From the NCBI RefSeq assembly GCF_003351345.1, contig NZ_QQTO01000020.1:186001-250000 (forward strand): a stretch of 64,000 nucleotides of DNA. Direction: 5' to 3'. Source of the DNA: Allobosea caraganae (GTDB lineage Bacteria > Pseudomonadota > Alphaproteobacteria > Rhizobiales > Beijerinckiaceae). The position numbers were made by a program, and so were the translations under genes. How positions within the stretch are numbered: the first letter of the stretch is position 1; the number at the start of each line of letters is the position of its first letter. Below are positions 59,130 through 64,000 of this stretch, piece by piece. The notes beneath the pieces are model-generated. The model was not told the DNA's origin and did not search any database. It was given only the letters and a program-made list of their open reading frames with translations.

Positions 59130-62100
59130 ATGACTACCGCCTCGACTGACCGGGCTTCTGGCCGCTTTGCCCGAGCGGCCGGTCCCGGTAGCGCCCACCG
59201 CCAGTCCCGCAGCCTGCGGACCTGGCTGCTGTGCGGCGTCGCCATCGTCTGGACCGGCGCCGCGCTGCCTGCGAAGGCGGGAGACGGTGACGGTGCAAAC
59301 GGGCAGCCGGGTAGCCTTTCGGGCGGGGCGGGTGGCACCGGCGGTTTGGTCGGCTCCATTTCGGACATGACTGGCGACAATGGCGGCACGGGTGGCGCTG
59401 CTGTCGGCGTTGGTGGGCAGGCACGCGGTGGTGGCGGCGGCGGCGGTGGTGGTACCGGTTATGTCGCAGACACCATCTCGGCCGTTACCGGCAACGCAAC
59501 CGGCGGTAATGGCGGCCTCGGCGGCCTCGGCGGCAATCTGACGGGACAGTCCGGTTCGACCGGCTCGGGTTCGGGTGGTGCGGGCGGCCGTGGCGGGAGC
59601 GGTGGCAGCGGCGCAGGCGGGGGCAATCCCACGGGCAACGGCGGTGGCGGCGGTGGCGGCGGCAGCGGTCTTGTCATCACCGGAATCGGAAATTCCGTCA
59701 GTTTCGCAAGTGGTTCCCCGCAGATAATCACGGGCGGCGTGGGCGGCGCCACTCAGAAAGGCGCAGGAAGTGCAGGCGGCGCCTTTGGTGGAAGCGGCGG
59801 CCATGGCGTCGTCGTGGCGGGTGCCGGTAACGACGTGACCGTCGGGTCTACGACCACGCTGCTCGGCGGCGTCGGTGGTACCAGCGTGGAGTGGACGGGA
59901 GGCATCGGCGGGCGCGGATTCTTCGGCTCGGGCGCGAACACCTCGCTGACGCTGAACGCCGGCAGCACGGTTCGCGGCGGCAATGGCGGTGCGACCGTCG
60001 TAGGCGGCGGCGGCTTCGGTGCGGCCGGAGGTATCGGTGTTTCGCTCACTGGCGCGGGGGCGATCCTGAACGCATCCGGTACAATCAGCGGCGGCCAAGG
60101 CGCGAATTCGGTGGCCACCGATTCTCGAGGTGGCGGCGCCGGCGGGGAAGGTATCAACGCGGTTTCGGGCTCGACCCTCACCATCAATAGCACCGCCGTC
60201 ATCACTGGCGGCGATGGCGGCAATAGCGGCAGTGCGAGCGTATCCAGTGCCGGCGCGGGTGGCGCGGGCATACTCCTCGCATCCGGTACGAACATAAGCA
60301 GCATCACGGCCGCCGGCACCATTACCGGCGGTACCGGGGGCGCGACTGTGAACGGTGCCTCGAGCGGAGTCGGTGGCGTTGGCATCAAGAGCACCGCGGC
60401 GAACACAGCGCTGGTGCTTCAGAGCGGGACCTTCTCAGGTGGACTGAGTTCCGCAGGCGTGCGGGCGAATGCGGTCGAACTCGCCTCCAACAACACTCTT
60501 GAGCTTCAGAGCGCGATAGGCGCCGGGGGCATCACACTCAACGGCAATGTGGTCGTGACAGGAGCCAGCCCCGCCGGCACATTGAAGCTTGGCGGCAGTG
60601 CTTCAAATTCATTCGACACGGCGATGCTGGACGCCGGCCAGAAGTTCCAGGGCTTTACGGCGTTTCAGAAGACCGGCGCGGGAACATGGACGCTCGACAA
60701 TAGCACCACCGCCGTCACCCCTTGGACCGTGGCGGGCGGCACTCTGGTTGTCACGAGCGATGCGGCCCTCGGTGCCACAAGCAGCGCGCTCACCCTCGCC
60801 GGGGGCACGCTGGCCACCAGTGCCGGCTTCAGCACCGCACGGGCCGTCACCCTCGGCACCGGCGGCGGCACCGTCAGCACGGCGACGGGCACCACGCTGG
60901 CCCTGGGCGGCGCGCTTTCGGGAACGGGCAGCTTCACCAAGGCCGGCGCCGGCACGCTCCAGCTGACAGGCGATAACAGCACATTCAACGGCGCCACGAT
61001 TGTGGATGGCGGCACCCTTGAGATCAGCGGCGGCAACTCGCTCTCGGACACCCAGCGCGCGACCATCGGGCTCAACGGGACGCTGTCCTTGACCGGCGGT
61101 TCAGAGACGCTGGGCTCGCTGGCGGGCGACGGCGCCGTGTCTCTCGGTTATCGACTCACCGCCGGCGGTGACGGCACAAGCTCGGAGTTCACCGGCGTCA
61201 TCAGCAGCACGGGCAGTAACGGCATCGTCAAGACCGGCTCCGGCACGATGACGCTCAGCGGCGTCAACACCTATACCGGCTCGACGACGATCTCGCAGGG
61301 CACCCTGGCACTGTCAGACATCGGCTCCATCGCCAACAGCGCGGGAGTGTTCGTGGACATGGGCGCGACTCTCGACGTCTCCGGCATCGCGGCGCTTTCC
61401 GAGGCGGTCATCAAGGAGCTCAAAGACGGCAGCAGCGGCGGAGGCACCGTCACTCTGGGAGACAGGGCGCTCCGCATCAACCAGGCGTCGGATCAGAGCT
61501 TTTCCGGCATCTTCAGGGACGGAAGCAGCGGCAGCGGCAGTGGCCAGTTTACAAAGAGCGGCGCCGGCAAGCTGACCCTTACGGGCGATAGCAGCGCTTA
61601 TACCGGCCTCTCCACGGTCGAGACCGGCACCTTGTCCATCGGCACCGGCGGCGTCCTGGGCGGCGGCGTAACCGTGCTGCAGAACGCGACGCTGGCCGGC
61701 GCCGGCGGCAGCGTGGCGGGCGAAGTCACGATCCAGTCCGGCGGCATTCTTTCAGGCGCGGCGGCCAGCGCGCTCCATGCCGGAACGCTCACCCTGGCGG
61801 ATGGCGCCATCACGAACGTCACCTTCGGCGCCCCAGACCCGACACCCCTGTTCACCGCCGATAACCTCACGGTGGACGGAACATTGAACGTCAGCGGCAC
61901 GCCCAGCTACGGCGCGGGCGTCTACCGCGTCTTCTCGAGCACCAATGCCTTGACCGACAATGGCCTTGCGCTCGGCGACACGCCCTCGGGGGCGTTCGGC
62001 GCCACGCTCCAGGTCGGAACCTCCACCGTGGACGTGGAAGTGGCCGCCTTTGATACCAGCCTGCAATATTGGAGCCCGGGAGGCGGCATGAGCCGGGGCG

Positions 62101-64000
62101 GTAGTGGGACCTGGGATTCCAGCACGGCCTGGTTGAACAATGACGCCACCCGTTCGGCCTGGGCCGGTGATCTCGGCGTCTTCGCCGGCGCGGCCGGCAC
62201 CGTGACCGTCAATGGGACGCAATCGATCGGAACCCTGGAATTCATGACCTCGGGCTATGAGGTCGTGGCCGGCACACTCGGCAAGCTCGATCTCGGAGCC
62301 GATGGCGGGCGGCTATGGGCAGAGGGCGCGGCCGTCACTGCGACGGTCTCCACCGAGATCACCGGCACGGGCGCCCTCACCAAGATCGGCGCGGGGACCG
62401 TCATTCTTTCGGGCGCGAACACCTATCAGGGCGGCACGGTCATCGAGGCCGGCACGCTGCAGATCGCCTCGAACACCGCGCTCGGCAACGTGTCGGGCGG
62501 CGTGACCTTCGATGGCGGCACCTTGGCCCTTACGGATGCTATGACGATCGATCGCGCAATCACGGTCGATGCCGGCGGCGGCGTGTTGACCTTGGTGGCT
62601 GGTGAGACCGCGCTCGTGCGAGGTGGTATCAGCGGCACCGGCACCTTCACGACGGGGGGCCTCGGCACCTTGAATTTTGGCGGTGATACCAGCAGCTTCA
62701 CCGGCGCACTGGTGGTACGCGAAGGCGTGATGGGGCTGAACGCCAGCGCTACGTTCGCGAATGCGAGCAGCGTCACGGTGAACGGCACCCTGAGTATGGG
62801 GAGCCTGGGCGCCTCGGGCACCACCTTCCACAACCTGTCCGGTGGGGTGGGTGGCCAAATCGTACTGGGCAGCAAGGCCCTGACCGTCGTGCAGAATGCT
62901 GCCGATACCTTTGCCGGCGTCATTTCCGGCACTGGAGCGCTGGTGAAGGACGGGGCCGACCTGCTGGTCCTCGCAGGCACAAATACCTATACCGGCGGCA
63001 CCACCATCGCGGCCGGCACGCTGCAGATTGGCGCCGGCGGCACGAGCGGCTCGATCAATGGCGACGCCGCCAACAGCGGCACGCTCGCCTTCAACCGCTC
63101 CGATGCGGCGAGCTTCAGCGGCGCGATCTCGGGCAGTGGCCAACTCGTGCAGCTTGGCTCCGGCACGCTCACGTTGACCAGCAGCAACAGCTACACCGGC
63201 GGCACAACCATCGCGGCCGGCACCTTGCAGCTTGGCAATGGCAGCACGAGCGGCTCGATCACCGGCAACGTCGCCAACAACGGCACGCTCGCCTTCAACC
63301 GCTCCGACGCGCTGAGCTTCACTGGGGCGGTGTCCGGCTCGGGCTCGCTCATCCAGCTCGGGACCGGCACGCTGACGCTGACCGGCACGAACAGCTATTC
63401 CGGCGGCACCACCATCACGGCCGGCACGCTCGCCGGCTCGGCCACCAGCTTCGGCAGCGGCGCGATCCTCAACAACGCCGCGCTGGTCATCGACCAGCCC
63501 ACCGACGCGGTCTTCGCCAATGCGATCGACGGCGCCGGCTCCTTCACCAAGCGCGGCACTGGGAGCCTCAACCTGACCGGCACGAGCGGGCTCAGCGGCC
63601 CGACCACCGTCGCGGCCGGCAGGCTCGCGGTGAACGGCTCGCTCGCCAACTCGTCCGTGACGGTGCAGGACGGCGCCACGCTCGGCGGCAACGGCACGCT
63701 GGGTGCGACCACGATCCTGTCCGGCGGCACGATCTCGCCAGGCAATTCGATCGGCACGCTTACGATCAATGGCGATCTCGTGCTGGCGCCCGGCTCGACC
63801 TATGTCGCCGAGATCGCCGGCAACGGCACTTCCGACAGCATCGTCGTCAACGGCATGGCGACGGTGACCGGCAGCCAGGTTGCGTTCACCGCGCTCGACC
63901 CGCAGACGAGCTACCAACGGGGCCAGCGCTACACCCTGCTCAGCGCGGCGGGCGGGGTTAACGGAGCCTTCACCAGGGCCACCACCTCCTCCGCCTTCCT
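59130..64000 (+). CDS. Large autotransporter adhesin with glycine-rich head and PATR repeats (runs off right edge)
   Basis: More than 1,620 codons remain open to the window edge. A long signal peptide (hydrophobic RTWLLCGVAIVWTGAAL, cleavage near AKA/GDGD) leads into about 230 residues dominated by Gly-Gly-Asn/Ser-type repeats. From residue ~480 on come at least nine autotransporter-associated beta-strand (PATR) repeats of the form GTGxLTKxGxGTLTLxGxNTYTGGTTIxxGTL. A 204-base tandem unit occurs near 62994-63401. The C-terminal beta-barrel should lie beyond the edge. GAGGA seven bases upstream favours ATG 59130 over ATG 59112. The product would be exported and surface exposed, probably an adhesin. 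Confidence 0.88.
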   Translation, partial: MTTASTDRASGRFARAAGPGSAHRQSRSLRTWLLCGVAIVWTGAALPAKAGDGDGANGQPGSLSGGAGGTGGLVGSISDMTGDNGGTGGAAVGVGGQARGGGGGGGGGTGYVADTISAVTGNATGGNGGLGGLGGNLTGQSGSTGSGSGGAGGRGGSGGSGAGGGNPTGNGGGGGGGGSGLVITGIGNSVSFASGSPQIITGGVGGATQKGAGSAGGAFGGSGGHGVVVAGAGNDVTVGSTTTLLGGVGGTSVEWTGGIGGRGFFGSGANTSLTLNAGSTVRGGNGGATVVGGGGFGAAGGIGVSLTGAGAILNASGTISGGQGANSVATDSRGGGAGGEGINAVSGSTLTINSTAVITGGDGGNSGSASVSSAGAGGAGILLASGTNISSITAAGTITGGTGGATVNGASSGVGGVGIKSTAANTALVLQSGTFSGGLSSAGVRANAVELASNNTLELQSAIGAGGITLNGNVVVTGASPAGTLKLGGSASNSFDTAMLDAGQKFQGFTAFQKTGAGTWTLDNSTTAVTPWTVAGGTLVVTSDAALGATSSALTLAGGTLATSAGFSTARAVTLGTGGGTVSTATGTTLALGGALSGTGSFTKAGAGTLQLTGDNSTFNGATIVDGGTLEISGGNSLSDTQRATIGLNGTLSLTGGSETLGSLAGDGAVSLGYRLTAGGDGTSSEFTGVISSTGSNGIVKTGSGTMTLSGVNTYTGSTTISQGTLALSDIGSIANSAGVFVDMGATLDVSGIAALSEAVIKELKDGSSGGGTVTLGDRALRINQASDQSFSGIFRDGSSGSGSGQFTKSGAGKLTLTGDSSAYTGLSTVETGTLSIGTGGVLGGGVTVLQNATLAGAGGSVAGEVTIQSGGILSGAAASALHAGTLTLADGAITNVTFGAPDPTPLFTADNLTVDGTLNVSGTPSYGAGVYRVFSSTNALTDNGLALGDTPSGAFGATLQVGTSTVDVEVAAFDTSLQYWSPGGGMSRGGSGTWDSSTAWLNNDATRSAWAGDLGVFAGAAGTVTVNGTQSIGTLEFMTSGYEVVAGTLGKLDLGADGGRLWAEGAAVTATVSTEITGTGALTKIGAGTVILSGANTYQGGTVIEAGTLQIASNTALGNVSGGVTFDGGTLALTDAMTIDRAITVDAGGGVLTLVAGETALVRGGISGTGTFTTGGLGTLNFGGDTSSFTGALVVREGVMGLNASATFANASSVTVNGTLSMGSLGASGTTFHNLSGGVGGQIVLGSKALTVVQNAADTFAGVISGTGALVKDGADLLVLAGTNTYTGGTTIAAGTLQIGAGGTSGSINGDAANSGTLAFNRSDAASFSGAISGSGQLVQLGSGTLTLTSSNSYTGGTTIAAGTLQLGNGSTSGSITGNVANNGTLAFNRSDALSFTGAVSGSGSLIQLGTGTLTLTGTNSYSGGTTITAGTLAGSATSFGSGAILNNAALVIDQPTDAVFANAIDGAGSFTKRGTGSLNLTGTSGLSGPTTVAAGRLAVNGSLANSSVTVQDGATLGGNGTLGATTILSGGTISPGNSIGTLTINGDLVLAPGSTYVAEIAGNGTSDSIVVNGMATVTGSQVAFTALDPQTSYQRGQRYTLLSAAGGVNGAFTRATTSSAF
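62994..63401 (+). repeat. 204-base tandem repeat inside the autotransporter gene
   Basis: Two units (62994-63197 and 63198-63401) encode 68 residues each, both opening GGTTIAAGTLQ; a third begins at 63402 as GGTTITAGTLA and then diverges. The blocks share long runs such as GGCACGCTCGCCTTCAACCG. Intact reading phase across units suggests expansion by recombination or slippage. Confidence 0.85.

Noticed and set aside
62994..63401. CRISPR-like regular repeat
   Set aside because: The 204-base units are coding, in frame and without spacers; they are protein repeats of the autotransporter.
62313..63917. 534-codon open frame on the minus strand rich in Ala, Gly and Arg
   Set aside because: It is antisense to the autotransporter repeats, and its repetitiveness only mirrors the PATR-coding DNA.

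Overview
The window reads as chromosome of a high-GC alphaproteobacterium of the order Hyphomicrobiales. A Bosea-like genus is my best guess, which is inference. Support comes from strongly GC-biased third codon positions, the conserved block rlpA - dacF - tmk - holB - metG - tatD - MBL hydrolase, intergenic palindromes of the kind common in that order, and many solute-binding-protein transporters (BtuF/FecCD, Dpp, Tct, TRAP) with small catabolic operons. One tRNA gene (Ser, UGA) is present. I see no rRNA, CRISPR array or intact insertion sequence.

Layout. 1-6.0 kb: end of an SDR gene, then moeA divergent from a four-gene operon encoding a BtuF/FecCD-class importer and a ModA-like protein without signal peptide. 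A good match to the ModE operator lies between them, so I read this as a molybdate/tungstate uptake and cofactor locus. 6.1-11.1 kb: leftward cluster of AraC regulator, alanyl-tRNA editing protein AlaX, EamA exporter, leucine dehydrogenase-type enzyme and M20 deacylase. 11.2-15.9 kb: GFA-fold protein, GST remnant, flavin monooxygenase, and divergently a pyridoxamine-oxidase-fold protein and a PPOX-GAF-winged-helix fusion. 16.3-27.1 kb: FadR-type regulator divergent from a long operon for unsaturated uronates (KduI, KduD, KdgF-like cupin), a complete Dpp-type ABC transporter, a CMD-fold protein, a second SDR and an enolase-superfamily enzyme.

27.2-33.7 kb: leftward Tct tricarboxylate-type transporter with two Bug binding proteins, a MmgE/PrpD protein and an NMT1-like protein. 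34-44.7 kb: GlxA-type regulator, chloroperoxidase-like hydrolase, TetR regulator, a leftward catabolic set (amidohydrolase, small ferredoxin-like-fold protein, SnoaL-like protein, HpcH/HpaI aldolase) facing away from a TRAP transporter operon, then a second SnoaL-like protein and PurU. 44.7-48.3 kb: a 57-residue membrane peptide, an AstE/AspA-type deacylase, a split ChrA pair and an orphan FhuC-like ATPase. 48.3-55.8 kb: the housekeeping block.

55.8-64 kb: tRNA-Ser(UGA) followed by a decayed insertion region (integrase N-terminus fused in frame to a serine-protease C-terminus, a HEPN-like frame, repeat hairpins, an internally deleted EamA gene). The window ends inside a very large autotransporter with a glycine-rich head and many PATR repeats.

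The strongest leads for something undescribed are the ModE-box-linked Mol/ModA-like hybrid locus, the PPOX-GAF-winged-helix/monooxygenase pair with direct-repeat candidate operators, and the integrase-protease chimera at tRNA-Ser.
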